A stretch of DNA of 64,000 bases from Druceiella hillmani (GCA_039881145.1 JAYKKI010000137.1:2840501-2904500), one strand, 5' to 3'; positions 37,901 through 50,640 are shown, numbered from the stretch's first letter. Numbers and translations are program-made. Notes: a model not told the origin generated them from the sequence alone.

Positions 37901-40900
37901 AGGCAATAACGCACTTAAAATGCGCATATATTTTAGGCGTTGCAAAACAAAATATTCATGAATATATAATAAGGAAAGTTGCTGTGAAACTTTATAAATA
38001 ATTATTATACAGTTTTGGCTGATAAACGATCTAGATCATACGGAAGTGTATATAAACTTCTTCTAATCTATCAATCGATAAAAAAAATTCCGTCATGAAT
38101 TTGAATTGACAGTCATCGTTAAAAAAATTTGTAGTTTCCATAAGGCCGTCTGTATTTTAATCATAAATCTGTATAAAGGAAGTAAAATTCTTGCGGGCTA
38201 AGATACTTACTTCTGATATGATTGATGAGGACTTGTCTTCGCTTTGTTTCATATCATTGTAACGTCGCTACCTTAATTAATAACGGTGTATACGTCCATC
38301 ATATTTCGTATCTTTGATTACTCTACCAGTTTGAGATAAAACAATGTATCCAGTTGTATTTTATTTCCCAATATAGGGAAAACCCCTAAATTTTGTTGAT
38401 ATATTTATCGTATAATTGTTTTTAAATTTCTTTTATCCCCTTTAAATATTTTACTGTAAATGTAATCCATAATTATGAGGGAAAATCAGAAGCGCTGTAA
38501 AAATATCCGTGTCGTTAAATATTTTACAACAGGTAAAAGCTGTGCACTAAAACTTTTCCAGGTCATTCTTATGCCCTTTTTCTCCCAAATCGGTGTTTAA
38601 ATGAAGCGATTTCAAAATTCAGTAACGTTATTTTTAGACGGATGATGAAATATGCTCTAAATTAGGATTTAATTAGATTTTATTTATTTTTTTGTATATA
38701 ACATTCAAGCTTAGGAATCAATCATGACCAAATTTAAGTTGATGATTCATAAAAATTCTTAAGGATTCAGGTATATGAACTTGTCTTATTTAGTTAAATA
38801 TCACTTGAAAAATATATTTAAGTTATTTTAAGAAAATATATACCATATAGTTAATAAAGTTAAAATTTATTTTTGAAATACGATGTGATGTAGGATATGC
38901 AATTAGCTACTCTTTTCAAAGGGTTTTGTTTATTTTACTTTCTGTTCTAATTTAAAAAATGAATATGTAGGAAGTAATAAATTAAAATTAAAATTTGAGA
39001 CAAAAATGTTTTTTTAAGCTGATTCATCGATTCACATAATATTTATGTAAGTTATGGAGATATAATAAAAAAAAAATTTACATTTATTCTTTTAATATCT
39101 TACAACCCTTATATTTCTGGAATACATTTAATACAAAATAGTTTTAAATAAATAAGTCATTAATGGTTAAATAATCACTATCGAAAAGGAATGTTTACTT
39201 TTTTTCTTATATACGCATAAATATACTGGCTGTGTTGATACAATTGTTAGGAAATTATTAGGAATTTATTTGTGTTTTTTTTTTAATTTTCTCTTAGAAC
39301 TCATGAGCATAAAATTGATTAAAAATTCTAACAGGTTGAGACTTTGGACCTACCATATCGTAACATATCTATGAGCAAAAATTTTACTAAAGACGCTAAT
39401 AGATAGCCCCGGCAATACCAATATCGTAATATTCTCCAAGTCAAGGTTTTTTATACATCTGAAATATCTAGATAAATGGTATGTTGCTCGAAGACTGTTA
39501 CCATACCATATTTTATTAAAATCTCTACAGTACATTTCACGCTATTGAAGAACAAATTAACACCCAAGCATACAAAAGTTCTAAAAACAGGTTTTCTATT
39601 TTCTACTATCGCTCTATACCATAACATAACATATTTTCCATGTAGATATTCGTTCGTTACAATTTTATTATATATATAGATAACCCTCATTGTTATTTTT
39701 TTTGGATAAACATACTACCGGTTTCGTTACGAAAAAGCAAACTAAATTATTAAGCGATCAAAGCATTGATGACTTGGACCAAAAGCTATTTTAAACGTAA
39801 AAATAACGCAATACCTTCTGCAATTGATATTGAAAACATTTTAATTTCTTGTCAATCAAGTGCCTATGGCGAAATAACAGGCGAAATTCAAAATATTCTA
39901 TAGAAAAGTGTAAGAAATATTTCAAAGGTTACATAAAATTTAAAATTTGAAAACTACCTTTAAGATTTAAAAATATTATGCAAGGAAGCGAGAGTATCCA
40001 ATAAATAACTCAAAAGTATGTCATATGATATTTAAACCTCCCGCCATACCCATATATAAATAGAACGACTGTGTAACTATCATCTGACAAATTTAAGGCG
40101 AATGAAGTAAACAGGAAAAAAGTAAGTTTGGAGTAAATTTTGAAAGTTTTAACAATAATATCTTTTATAAGACATTCTATTTGGACTAATCATCGTATGA
40201 TATAATGGATGATACACGGTTTCCTTTTGGTTTTCCATTTATTTTTTTATGTTAAAAAAATATTGACATTTTTCCAGAAATTTTATTTTCAAAATGGTAA
40301 TATTTTAAATCTTGCAACTTTCGCTTTGGGAAAAATTTTCGCTTTGGGAGGGTATGATTCCATGGTTTTCTGAAACTCGTGTTAAAATTCGCAACTTTTA
40401 CAATTCTTCTAGAATACAGTATTATTTTTTTTTTAAACCATTTAACTAATAATATCCCATGTTGTCAACACGTGGATAAACTTTAAATAGCGTATAGGAT
40501 AATCATAGTTTTGTTACATTATTTCATTATTTGTAATTCGGTATTCTATTAGTTTCAAATTATTTATGTCTGCTTTTTATTTCCATTAACAGATTAATAA
40601 AAATAAGTAGCATGGTGTTAAGAAAACGTTTCTTTTGGAACGAAAACACGACCGTGCAACTTTTTCGTGATGCGCATTAGGAAATTGTAACGAGGAAATG
40701 ATAAAACCATAATTTTACTTTAAACATGTTTCACTATATTTGAATTTTTTTAACAATGTTACAGTTCTTTAAAGATGAGAGAACACCAAACTTATAGATC
40801 AGTGTTTCTTTAATTTTCCCGAGTACTTTATATTTCTACTATATTTAGCAGCATGTACATATTGTATACGTATTTCATTGGAATTCGCTAGAATAGGCAT

Positions 40901-42023
40901 CACTTTCGTGTGACATTGTTGAAGTTACATCAATATTTATTCAAAACATGTCTCTAATTTATACGCACAAAAAATATTAAAATAACCTCTCATTTTCGAA
41001 TTATATTCAAGAATACCGAGAACATTTAGTTTAATTTTAATGCAATTTAAGTTTACTTTTTACTTGCCCATTATTTTTTTGAATTTTTTGCGAAGAATCG
41101 AGTGTCGATTGTATTTTGTTTGAATCAGTTGCCGTGTATTTTTAATTATGTTCGTCTATAGATAGTAAAATAATATTGAAAATATGTACTGTTTGTAACG
41201 TTTACATGAACAGTAAAACTTTTAAGACGTGGGTTTTTCTGCGAACACGAGTTTGAGATATGTTCCGCTTTACATTCATTCTAAGAGTAGAGTTTATATT
41301 TTGGGTGGCTGTATTTAAATATTACATTTTATTGCAATATACCAAAATATATTTATTTACTTATTCCTGAGAATAATTCCCAATTAAAGCGTCTTTACAA
41401 TTTTAATCAACAATTATTTAATTATTGTCAAATACTATTTTCATTTACATATGTAACAAAATAAAACTTAAATAATACTACCATTATTATTATTAATACC
41501 CTTATGTTAAATGTTTGCTTTCAATCCATCAGAGGAAACTACATGTTGCTCTTGCGAATAGTACATCGTACATTAATACATGAATGAAAATTTAATACAT
41601 GAAGTCTGCAAGATGAATAAATTATGAAAAAAAATAATTTTCTATTATGTTATTAATTTATTAAAAATAAAATAAGAAAGCCAATAAGAGAGTAAAAAAA
41701 ATATACATTTTTAAACGAAGTATTTATAAGAAATTATAAACCGTTAAAAAATTTCAATATTTTTTTTCGTTGGTAGTACATAAAAACAGCAATTGTGAGA
41801 ATCTACTCTCCATAAACAAAACTTTTAATTAATAACCTTTTTCATAATTTAGAAATTTACACTAAAATTCATACTTCAGACTATGAACTTATAGTAATTA
41901 TTTCCTAATTGTTTAAACCGCTAAATTTTACGTCAATACAATTTTTCCAATACAAAATTTTTTAAACATTTTCAAAAGTAATTCAGGAACGTTTAAAAGT
42001 TATCTCCCTTTAGTTAACTAGGA
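34986..42023. other. 7-kb A+T-rich region, no gene recognised
   Basis: No domain, tandem repeat or transposon end was recognised. Open frames of 60-80 codons (37365-37565, 37642-37833, 39350-39690) have random-like composition, and those at 39.4-39.7 kb overlap each other on both strands. Confidence 0.4.
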
Positions 42024-42033
42024 GGGGGGGGGG
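42024..42033. repeat. G10 homopolymer run
   Basis: Ten consecutive G, next to GGA on the left and AGCTC on the right; unusual in DNA this poor in G+C and a likely place for length variation or sequencing error. Confidence 0.9.
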
Positions 42034-42089
42034 AGCTCATTTCAAGTAATTTCAGGAATATAAAACATAAATAACATTCAAGTCCTTGA

Positions 42090-42470
42090 GTGTTTTCCCT
42101 TTTCTTTTTATTTCATATGGCTGCACACCATCAAACCAAATTTAACTTTGATTTCCAAAATGTGTCCTTAGATTATTGTAAACATGTTATTTACACCTTA
42201 ATTCAATTTTCTAATATTTTCTTGTTTAATTTCCTTATTATCGTCTTTATTCCTTTGTTGTTAGGTATTTATGTAATTATCGCATATAATAATAAACATA
42301 TAATTAATGTATATGAAAGAAATTACCGAAATAACAATAGATTTATCTACTTCAACATACCTGTTATTTTGCTACGTTTATCAGCAAAACGTAAAAAAGT
42401 AAAAATCATAAAGACGACAAAAATTATTATTTGTACCGTACTACCCCCACGACTGAAAATTATCACATAA
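42090..42470 (+). CDS. Unassigned 126-codon open frame with hydrophobic segment
   Basis: I do not recognise it. From the ATG it runs 126 codons. Residues ~40-65 (SNIFLFNFLIIVFIPLLLGI) could span a membrane once; the C-terminal third is basic (SAKRKKVKIIKTTK). The codons are almost all A/T-ending and the composition (Phe, Ile, Asn, Lys) matches what A+T-rich non-coding DNA gives, so chance is a serious alternative. No neighbour, splice site or start context supports it. Confidence 0.15.
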   Translation: MFSLFFLFHMAAHHQTKFNFDFQNVSLDYCKHVIYTLIQFSNIFLFNFLIIVFIPLLLGIYVIIAYNNKHIINVYERNYRNNNRFIYFNIPVILLRLSAKRKKVKIIKTTKIIICTVLPPRLKIIT

Positions 42471-43654
42471 ATCAGAAATCAACCTTATTTACTTCATTTC
42501 TTACAAAGTTTGATATGACTGATCAAAATGGAAAATCTAAGACCTAAATATGAGGCCATATCATCACTTCAGAGCAAATTTGTTTCATTAACGAAAAATA
42601 AATACCAAAGTTTTTGCCCTGTTAGAAAAATGAAAAAGATATTGAAGTAAAAATAAATCAACCAGTTTTTTGATGTAAGAAATGTAATACCATTTTTGTG
42701 CTTGCGATTTTCAAAATAAGTCAAGATTTTGCTTTAATTCTTAATGTCACATAAATTAGAAGTTCTTCATCAGTTTATCGTGAATGACATTTAATTTTCT
42801 ATAACGAACCCTTATTCAAAGGTAATTTTTCTACTCCTGTCTCCCTGCTTATGAAATGTATTTTAATATAAAATTATTAATGATACCGCGGTTACGCATG
42901 CATGCAAGTAACGTTAAGCCAAGGGCTATTAAAGTCACGATTGCATCATATTTGACAAGAAGTGATGGATGCTGCTGACGTGATATAAGATTATCAGATT
43001 TATTTAATATGTGTTTTAGTAATGGGTTAAGGTTATGTTTCTTCGTTACGATTGATTATTACATAAGGTTGATGATGTATTAAGTTTTATTAAAATTTGA
43101 AATTTATAATTTTAAAAGAACAATAGTCCTTTTTTTAGAAGAACGTTTTATGTTTTTGTTTCTTTTCTAAAATTTCTAACCAATATAACATAACAAAAAA
43201 TAATTACTGTTTTAGCTTCTAATCATAATTTATATCTTGAATCTATTTTATGTTTTACACAAATATACTAATTTCTCCACTTGGTATTTTGTAGAGAACA
43301 CAGTAAAAATGATTTCGCCGATGTAGGTTTTTTTTTTGGTACATGTTAACTTATGAGCAATATAATACTAAGTTTTGAAAAATATACTCCACACGAGGTA
43401 TTTCTGGTGGGCGGGAAGTTAAAATATTAAAAAATATAAAAAAAGATTTGCGTCAAGAAGGTGGATGCCCGAATGCCAACAACCAACATTTAAATAAGCA
43501 AAGACCTATTGTCAAATATAAACCTGTTTAAATCCGTTGGTGAATACATTCAAAGAGGTTTATGTCGGATAACAGAGCTTCGCTTAATATATCTAATAGT
43601 TTTTGTCTAAGACTTATAGTACAAACTCAGTCACTGGTTAATTAGCTAAAGTCT
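42471..43654. other. Spacer, possibly with decayed 5' part of the piggyBac copy
   Basis: No N-terminal or DDE-core piggyBac motif was seen upstream of 43655, so this copy appears truncated to its 3' end. Confidence 0.35.
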
Positions 43655-44221
43655 TTGGTAGTAATAGTAAGTACATTGGTAGTAATGTCGTTACTTTACT
43701 GTTTTAAAAGAATAACTACAAAAAAACCCCTCGTGATTACCTTCTACAACCAAACTAAAAGTGTAGTAGATGTGATTGATAAATTTGCCAGAATATATAT
43801 CATGTTTCGAAACTTAAGGCCAGTTATCATTTTTTCGACTCTCAATCACACTGAAATCAATACTATGACTATACACATGCTGAATAATAAAATTCAAATG
43901 GCAAAATCTAGTCATAGAAGAAAGTTTATTCGTGACATGGGAATGGCTTTGATAGGGGAGCATTTTAAAGACAGTAAAGACAATCTAGGAATTCCGAAGT
44001 ATTCTCGTAAAAGCATATATAATTTACTTGGCGAAGTACCTCACTAATAACCAAACAAAACACCAAGATCATACACAAGTTGTTCAGAATGCGACTACTC
44101 AAAAGATAGTAAGACTAAGTATAGGCGTGAGCAATGCAACGTGCCTATATGCCTAGAACACACACATTTTTATTATAAAAACTGTACTGAATTGAATCAA
44201 CCTGGATCTCAGGACGCCTGA
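43655..44221 (+). pseudogene. piggyBac-family transposase, 3' end (broken)
   Basis: The frame contains KKPLVITFYNQTKSVVDVID followed by an aromatic-rich helical region, the end of the DDE_Tnp_1_7 domain. Known of the family: 'KP-I--YN-TKGGVD-LD' holds the third catalytic Asp, kept here (VVD), although the preceding GG is SV. After SIYNLLGEVPH come two in-frame stops (44045-44050). The same frame then continues with the piggyBac C-terminal Cys-rich zinc-binding domain: CSECDYS, then REQCNVPICLEHTHFYYKNC, ending at TGA 44219-44221. This domain binds the element's terminal repeats in related elements. Only the last third of the transposase is present. The relation to the remnant at 2521-2997 cannot be judged because the two do not overlap. 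Confidence 0.75.
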
Positions 44222-46189
44222 CTATATTAAAAAATCTTAAATATTTTTGGGTTTTTTATAATATAAACATTTAAGATAAATAGTTTTAAGACAATTACTT
44301 TTTTAATTAAACGCTAAGCCAAAGATAGGTCTCCTTTTTAGTTTCTTAAAAAATATTGTATTTATCTATAAATTTTAATGTACAATATAAAATTAATTTC
44401 ATTCATTTCGTACAAAATATTATTTATAATTCAGGATAGAAATCTGGAATATACAATATAAAAGGAAACGGCAATTATAGCTTAAATTATTTTTAAATAT
44501 AATTATCAGAATAATTATTATGATCTAGATTAAATAACAAAGGTTTCATTTATGCAAATCGAGAAATTTACATCTTTTTTCGTAGTTCATGAAGACGTTA
44601 CCATATATTTAATTTATATTTAAAATGCATCTTTTAATTAAAAGTTTAAAGTAAAAATTTTATTTAATATTCACCATACTTTTATAATTATCAATATTAG
44701 ATACCTACGCTTATAATATTGAAGGAGAAAGGAGCCCATCAAGGGAATGCCAGATTTATTAGATATGTATAATTTTTAATAAAGATGGTATTTTTCAGAG
44801 TACACAAAAATATACAATTGAGTGGCTTACAGTTTAGAACAAGCAAAAAATCTGTCGTCAAAAATTTGAACATATCACAGTTGTTTTTTGTTGCATACGA
44901 ATATCACAGTTCTTTTGCTGCTTATGAGTTTTAAGTGACTTTTTCCGACTTTCCTCTTGGGTATGTGAGTTTCATAGATTAATATGTTTTATCCAGTATA
45001 TGGAGATCACGACGAGAAAAAATATGCATTTTATTTCATATTGCCGGTTTAAATAATCTGAGTTTTTTTTTAAGAGCAAGGTTTCTTGTTTGTTTCAGTC
45101 GAAACTGAAATGTTTATGATGCTATTTTGAAATTTGCATGTCCCTTATAATATTTTCCAGCCTTCTAGGTGTCTGTCTGTATGTTCGTATGTCACAGCTA
45201 TTTTACTCGGAGACCATTGGTACTATATAATATAGATTAAATTTGGATGATAGGTTTGAATCACTAAATTATGAATTAGTGGAATTATGAAAAACATATT
45301 AGGGGTGGCACTCCATAAAAAGTTTCCAAAATATCTTTTTTATTTAAGTAAATAGTTGCTGAGATATGCTTCTAAATTCTTAAAAAGTGTGTCCACCTAC
45401 TGAAACTTTTCAACTAATGTTGGTAAATTCCAAAAAAATAAAATAGTAGAACTTAAAATAAACTTTCAATGAAAATTGGTTTGAATAAGATATGTTGTAT
45501 AGTTTTTGATATATGGGATAATTTCGTTACCGACCGAAGCAATAACTTTGTTTTTCAGTGTCTTTGAGAAATACAAACTTCTAAGTTTAATATTATTTAA
45601 TGCTGCGGAATCCTTTGTGTATGCCGCCCTCTCGTACTTGGCCGGTTTTTATTGTTCTTTAATTTCTAGACCCAATGATATTTACCAGCCAAGTTTTCGT
45701 TTTAAGGCTACTTTCAGAAATTTAATAATCCACAGACGTCAAAGAAGTACAAAATGTGAACCTATCGCTCTTTAAGTTTGCTCAGCTATTAGATTGGAAT
45801 TCAAATACTTAGTAGGTGGTTATTTTTCCTGTTAGTTGACTATTGAAAAATGATTTAGAATATATGCGAACCACATAAAATGTTATTGATTAAAGGAACG
45901 ACAATGTCAAGAAGGATCATTAATATGATGGATAATATAAAAACATACGTATTGCATGATGAATAAATTCTCGATTGACAGAGTAAATATGGAGAATTTT
46001 TAATTTAAGATTGAAGTAAATTAGATTAGAAAATTATTTTCTGAAACCATTTTTTGGAAAACTAATCATGGGCATTTGATTATTCTGTTACATGGCAATG
46101 ATATAGCATTACAATTATTTTTTATACATTTACTGACTTCAAAAAAGGGAGAGGTTAAAAATTAAATTGCATTTATTTTAAAGAATGTT
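44222..46189. other. Spacer, nothing recognised
   Basis: An 89-codon plus frame (45506-45775) has a hydrophobic first half and no recognised family. The 3' terminal repeat of the piggyBac copy was not identified. Confidence 0.35.
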
Positions 46190-46670
46190 TTTTCAGCGCG
46201 GTCCCATCAAAATTTGTAAGAACGTTACCATAAAAATTGACGATATTTCATAAATTTCCCCAAAATTAAAAAGCACAGGAGCGGGAACTAATTTCGGATG
46301 ATACAGGTCCAATCAACTTATGTGATTCTCTTTTTATTTTGAAGAGTATACTCTCAGCTAGGTTCATTAAGAATTTGGTTATAATATGAACATAGGAATT
46401 GACGAGAGACCATAGAATTACTCAAAATTTAACAGCACAGGCGCCGTGATCGAGTTTTGAATGATATAGGTCCAAATATTTGGATTATCTTTTTTTATTT
46501 GGAAGCTTTGATTGTTCTCTGCATGGTTCGATAAACAAATTGCATAGAATGTAACCAGATGTAGATATACCAAATAAATTCTCAAAATTGAACAAATTAG
46601 GTTCCAAGACCGAGTTTCGATAATATAGGTCTAATAGTAATCTAACAAGACACAATTAAGGGCGACATTA
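46190..46670. repeat. Degenerate tandem repeat, unit about 160 bp, three units
   Basis: The motif 'AACAGCACAGG-GCC' recurs at about 46270, 46431 and 46591 (steps of 162 and 160 bp). Each is preceded by 'CTCAAAATT' and followed by 'GAGTTTCGAATGATATAGG', then 'TCTTTTTTATTTGGAAG' in the first two. A partial unit ('GAGTTTGAATGATATAGG') recurs at about 47384. Confidence 0.8.
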
Positions 46671-46869
46671 ACTTGATCTGTAGCAAAATCGGGATACAAT
46701 AAGAGAGCCAGAAAGTGTTGACAGGATTCAGTGACGATTAGTAAATTCACAGTTTGAACTCGTTTGATTTGTCTTGACCTAGCAATAAAGTAGTATGGTT
46801 AATAGGTAGGTAAGTATATATGGATACATACAGTATAATTTAAACCTTTGATCCATAAATCCTGATGCT
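46671..46869. other. Link between the two tandem repeat families
   Basis: Non-repetitive by eye, although 46640-46760 has weak likeness to 47400-47530. This suggests the 160-bp and 120-bp repeats belong to one larger, decayed unit. Confidence 0.3.
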
Positions 46870-47250
46870 GCCAATGCCCACCTAGACGGTAAAACTTAAA
46901 ATCTCCAATTTTTAAATTAATATTTTGGGTTTCAAGCAGAGATTTGGTCATCGAACTTCGGGTTTCAACTCTTCTATCTTGATGCTGCGAGAATATTTCC
47001 TACCTAATCAGTGAGATTTGAGGATCTACTGTTTTAAATTAGTGTTATTGGAACTAAGGAAGAGATTCAGCTTTTTAACTTTGTATGCTAACTTCTCAGT
47101 TCTGACACCGTAGGAGTATTGCATAAATCGTGCCTAAACCGTGAGATCTTGGGATCTGTTGTTTTTAAATTTATAGTACGGTTTTCAAGCAGAGGCTCTG
47201 TTATCGTACTTTGGGTTGCAAATGCTCAGCCACTGCGGCTGTCTACGGTC
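46870..47250. repeat. Second cluster of the 120-bp tandem repeat, about three units
   Basis: The same unit as at 4638-5520: variants of 'GTGAGATTTGAGGATCT', 'TATTTTGGGTTTCAAGCAGA', 'CATCGAACTTCGGGTTTCAA' and 'CTCAGTTCTG' occur with the CTCAG-equivalent at about 46974, 47095 and 47225 (steps 121 and 130). The 98-codon open frame at 47119-47415 runs across this repeat and is not a gene. Confidence 0.85.
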
Positions 47251-47773
47251 TATTTTGTGCAAATTAATTCATATCCAAAGCGTTATTCAAACAATTTTGA
47301 TGAAATTGTTTTACTAGAATTATATCATGGAAATATAAGGTACACCATAGGATTCATCAATAATATACGAGTGTCTTTATTGAGTTTGAATGATATAGGT
47401 ATAGTAACAATCTAGGCATGAAGGTTCTAATATTGTGACACTAGTATAAACGAAATAAATACCCATTTTAGCTAAGTGTGGGTACAATGATGAAGCAGGA
47501 TAGTGGTAACATAAACTTTCCATTGATTAGGAGTTAACTCATCTTTGTATTGACGTAAGCAAGAAAATAATTATATACACAGGTATGAAGCATAGGAATG
47601 AAGCTTCTAATGTATTAGTTGGTAAATAGAGAAGGAGGGACGGGGGTTAGTTAGAAGTTAGAAATGAATATATAAGTAGATGGATAAAAAGAATGTAAAG
47701 GTATACAAAAGGTTGAAGAATTGACTACGTTGAAACCAAAAGAAGAAATGTGATCTATATGTTCGTATGTATG
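47251..47773. other. Repeat remnant and spacer before the hAT element
   Basis: It contains the partial 160-bp unit near 47384 and then unremarkable A+T-rich sequence up to the hAT left end. Confidence 0.4.
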
Positions 47774-50430
47774 CAGAGGCGGCTCATCCTAAAGAGCGCT
47801 GGTGCAGTGCACTCCCACGAAAATTAGATAGATAATCTAATTTCTTTATAATTCATACTATTCTATTATATATTACATTCATTCTATTCTACTACGCCTA
47901 CAATAGTCTATTATATTACCTATACCCACGCGTACATTTGGCGTCAAGTTGTAACGAGTGGAGCGCTTGCGTTTGCGCTCCTATGAAACGAAGTTTAGTA
48001 CGATTCTTAACACTATATTTAATGAGTGCGAAAGAAAAACGTCGACGCGTGAAACAAAAGATTTCGTATGAGAAATTAGCCTAAGCTGGAGCGCCGCTCA
48101 CGCGCGACGTTGCCAAACCGTGGGTTCGGTGGTTCAGCCGCGCGCCCGTGCCGCCTTGTTGCCTATGCGCTGTTGCCGTTCTGATGTATTTGTATACAAA
48201 CAAGCAAACGTGTCGGCTTCTTCAGTTATTTCGCAGTTTTTCTTTCAAATAAATAATAAAAAATAGTTTGTGCGCGATATTTTGTGTTAAAAATGGAACA
48301 ATACAGTGTCTCTTTTATTAAACAGTGTGAAAAGACTCTCGAAATGCGCGTCGAACTGAAAGCTAAGGGGCCACCACGTCCTGAAATTGCACTTACTCAA
48401 ATATGTAGTACAAAAAACAGATCTTTTACGCGTGTTTTTAAATCTGAACAGTATTTCAAAACACCTTGGTTGTGTGGATGTGAAGAGAGCAATAAATTAT
48501 TTTGTTTTCCGTGTCTGGTGTTTGGAGCTGGCGCCGGCAGTGGTGGTGAGTCTGCATGGACAGAAACGGGTGTTGACGATTTAGCGCATCTTTCATTAAA
48601 AGTGAAAAAACATTCACAATCTCGATTTCATATGTTATGTGAAGTGAAATTGGCATCGATCGGTCGACAAGATATTCGTAAGGCGCTCGACTCTGCGTAT
48701 CGAAAATCTATTCGAGAGTTCAGTGAACGCGTTGATGAAAATCGATATATTTGAAGGCGTATGATAGATTGTGTGGTATTTTGTGGTGCATTTCAAGTTG
48801 CTTTACGGGGACATGATGAATCTACGGTATCCCTGAACCCTGGAATTTATAGAAGTTTGGTTGATTTCGTTTCAGAGATCGATTTGGCTATGAAACAGCA
48901 TTTATCCAGTAGTTCGGTTTTTAAAGGTACGTCTAAAACCATTCAGAATGACATATTAGATGCTATTTATGAACTTTGTAGATCAGAAATACAGATACAA
49001 ATTAAAAATACAGAGTTTGTTGCAATTCAGGCAGACGAATCAACTGATTGCTCTACTATTCAGCAGCTAGTATTGATTATTAGATATTTACATGACGGTA
49101 AAATATATGAAAGATTTTTGAAGTTTATACAACCTAAAGGCTATACGGCAGAAGTAATAGCGGTTGAAATCATGAATGAGCTTGATTCTTTAAGTATTGA
49201 TAAACATAAGTTAATTGGACAGAGCTACGACGGAGCTGCCGTCATGAGTAGAAGTATTAATGGTGTTCAAAAGATTATTAGAAATATCTACCCATATGTT
49301 TATTATGTACACTGTTACGCGCATCAACTTAATTTAATTTTAGAAAAATGTGCATCGCTTAATCACACAACACGAAGCTTCTTTTGCAATTTGCATGCAT
49401 TTCCATTGTTTTTCACGCGTTCCCCGAAACGATCCGAAATTTTAAAAGAAATGCCTGCCGCTCCACAGACTAGATGGAATTCTAATACACGTACAGTGAA
49501 AGTTATACACGATAATTTAGAGCCCCTTAAAGAGTGTATGCAAGTAATAATGCAGAATCATAACACTGACCTCAATACCTATAATGAAGCTCAATCGCTT
49601 CTTTCATATTTATGTAATGACAATTTTTTGTATTGGCTTAACTTTTTTGCGACGCTTATGCCGCACTGTGAAATGCTGTTCAAATTTTTACAGTCTCGAT
49701 CACTTGACTCGATTAAAATCACAATGAAGTTAGTAAATTCGAAAAAGTAGTAAACCAGTTACGAGATGCTGTTCCACCATTTTCGTGGAAAAAAAAACGT
49801 CGCCTTGATAACTTGAATCATTCAGTTATGAGAAAAGAAGTTTGTGACGTAATAAGAGTTCAGATTAAAGACATATTCGTATATACTGACCATTTAATGG
49901 CGTCTAAATTGTTTTACACAGAGATTTGTGAACTACAACAAGAGTTTTCCGGAGGATGATTTAAAAAAAGTGGTAGACACTTACAATTTCCTGGAAAAAA
50001 AACAAACTAAAAAATGAGTTATTAGTCATTTACAGCCGAGAAGATTTTCACAATGCTGACGGCGCCGTTGCTTTGCTTCAACATTTTATAGAATTTTCTT
50101 TAGAATCTGTTTTTGCTGAAAGCGTAAAACTTCTAAATATTGTATGCACCATTCCTATGACGTCGGTAGAATGTGAGCGTTGTTTTTCGACGTTAAATAA
50201 AGTCAAAACGTTTACGCGAAATACTATGGCGCAAGACCGTCTCAATGTATTATGTATGATAAGCATAGAAAAACGCTTGATTAATTCTGTATCTAATTTT
50301 CACAAAAAAGTAATAGATGTCTTCGCTCGCCAAAAAGATCGGCGAATGGATTTCATGTACAAATAAATGGTATGCTTCATTTTTTATTTTTTTGTGAACC
50401 CCGTCAAAAAAATGTCACGAGCCGCCTCAT
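47774..50430 (+). mobile_element. hAT-superfamily DNA transposon with ZMYM1-like transposase
   Basis: The left end starts CAGAGGCGGCTCATCC; near the right end GAGCCGCCTC (50419-50428) is its inverted counterpart. hAT elements typically begin CAG-G and have short, imperfect terminal repeats and 8-bp target duplications. I could not find a convincing 8-bp duplication because both flanks are ATGTATG-rich. The size, about 2.65 kb, is usual for a complete autonomous element. The leader at 47940-48240 is strikingly richer in G+C and CpG than all surrounding DNA, a sign of arrival from elsewhere or of a promoter region. The transposase inside is broken. Confidence 0.8.
48293..50366 (+). pseudogene. 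hAT transposase (ZMYM1/DUF4371 type), frameshifted
   Basis: The start is the ATG at 48293 in AAAATGG (MEQYSVSFIKQ). Order of domains: TTF-type zinc finger (WLCGCEESNKLFCFPCLVFG plus later His residues, to ~48650); from 48761 CVVFCGAFQVALRGHDES, then the DUF4371/RNase H-like core with FVAIQADESTD (catalytic Asp region), SYDGAAVMS and VHCYAHQLNLIL; last the hAT C-terminal dimerisation region with IPMTSVECERCFSTLNK (50150-50210). Family transposases cut and paste the element. Frame breaks lie near 48750, 49735, 49958 and 50005, the last two around A-runs, so this copy should not make a complete enzyme, yet most residues are conserved and decay seems recent. The stop at 50364 lies inside AATAAA (50362-50367). 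Minus-strand frames here are shadows. Confidence 0.9.
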
Positions 50431-50559
50431 ACATAATGTATGTATATATATATACACATATCCAAGTTCATTAAATGCTATTTCGCAACGTTCTATGTAA
50501 CATCCGATATCACAGATACTAAAAATGAAAAAATAAAACATTTTTCAAAAAACTCAACC

Positions 50560-50640
50560 GTAGTTGCTTGTAGCAACTACGCGAGTATAGAATAGTGATT
50601 CTACGAAAAGTATAGAATAGTGATAATACTAGAATTCATC
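50560..50640. repeat. Small hairpin and short direct repeat
   Basis: GTAGTTGCT (50560-50568) and AGCAACTAC (50572-50580) form a 9-bp hairpin with a 3-nt loop. Directly after, AGTATAGAATAGTGAT occurs twice, about 26 bp apart. Confidence 0.8.

Noticed and set aside
47119..47415. 98-codon plus-strand frame
   Set aside because: It runs across units of the 120-bp tandem repeat and is not conserved between units.
48456..48656. Minus-strand and alternative plus-strand frames inside the hAT element
   Set aside because: They overlap the transposase, which has clear domains in its own frame.
50431..50460. 8-bp target-site duplication of the hAT element
   Set aside because: Both flanks contain ATGTATG, but no exact 8-bp duplication abuts both terminal repeats; the likeness may come from simple sequence.
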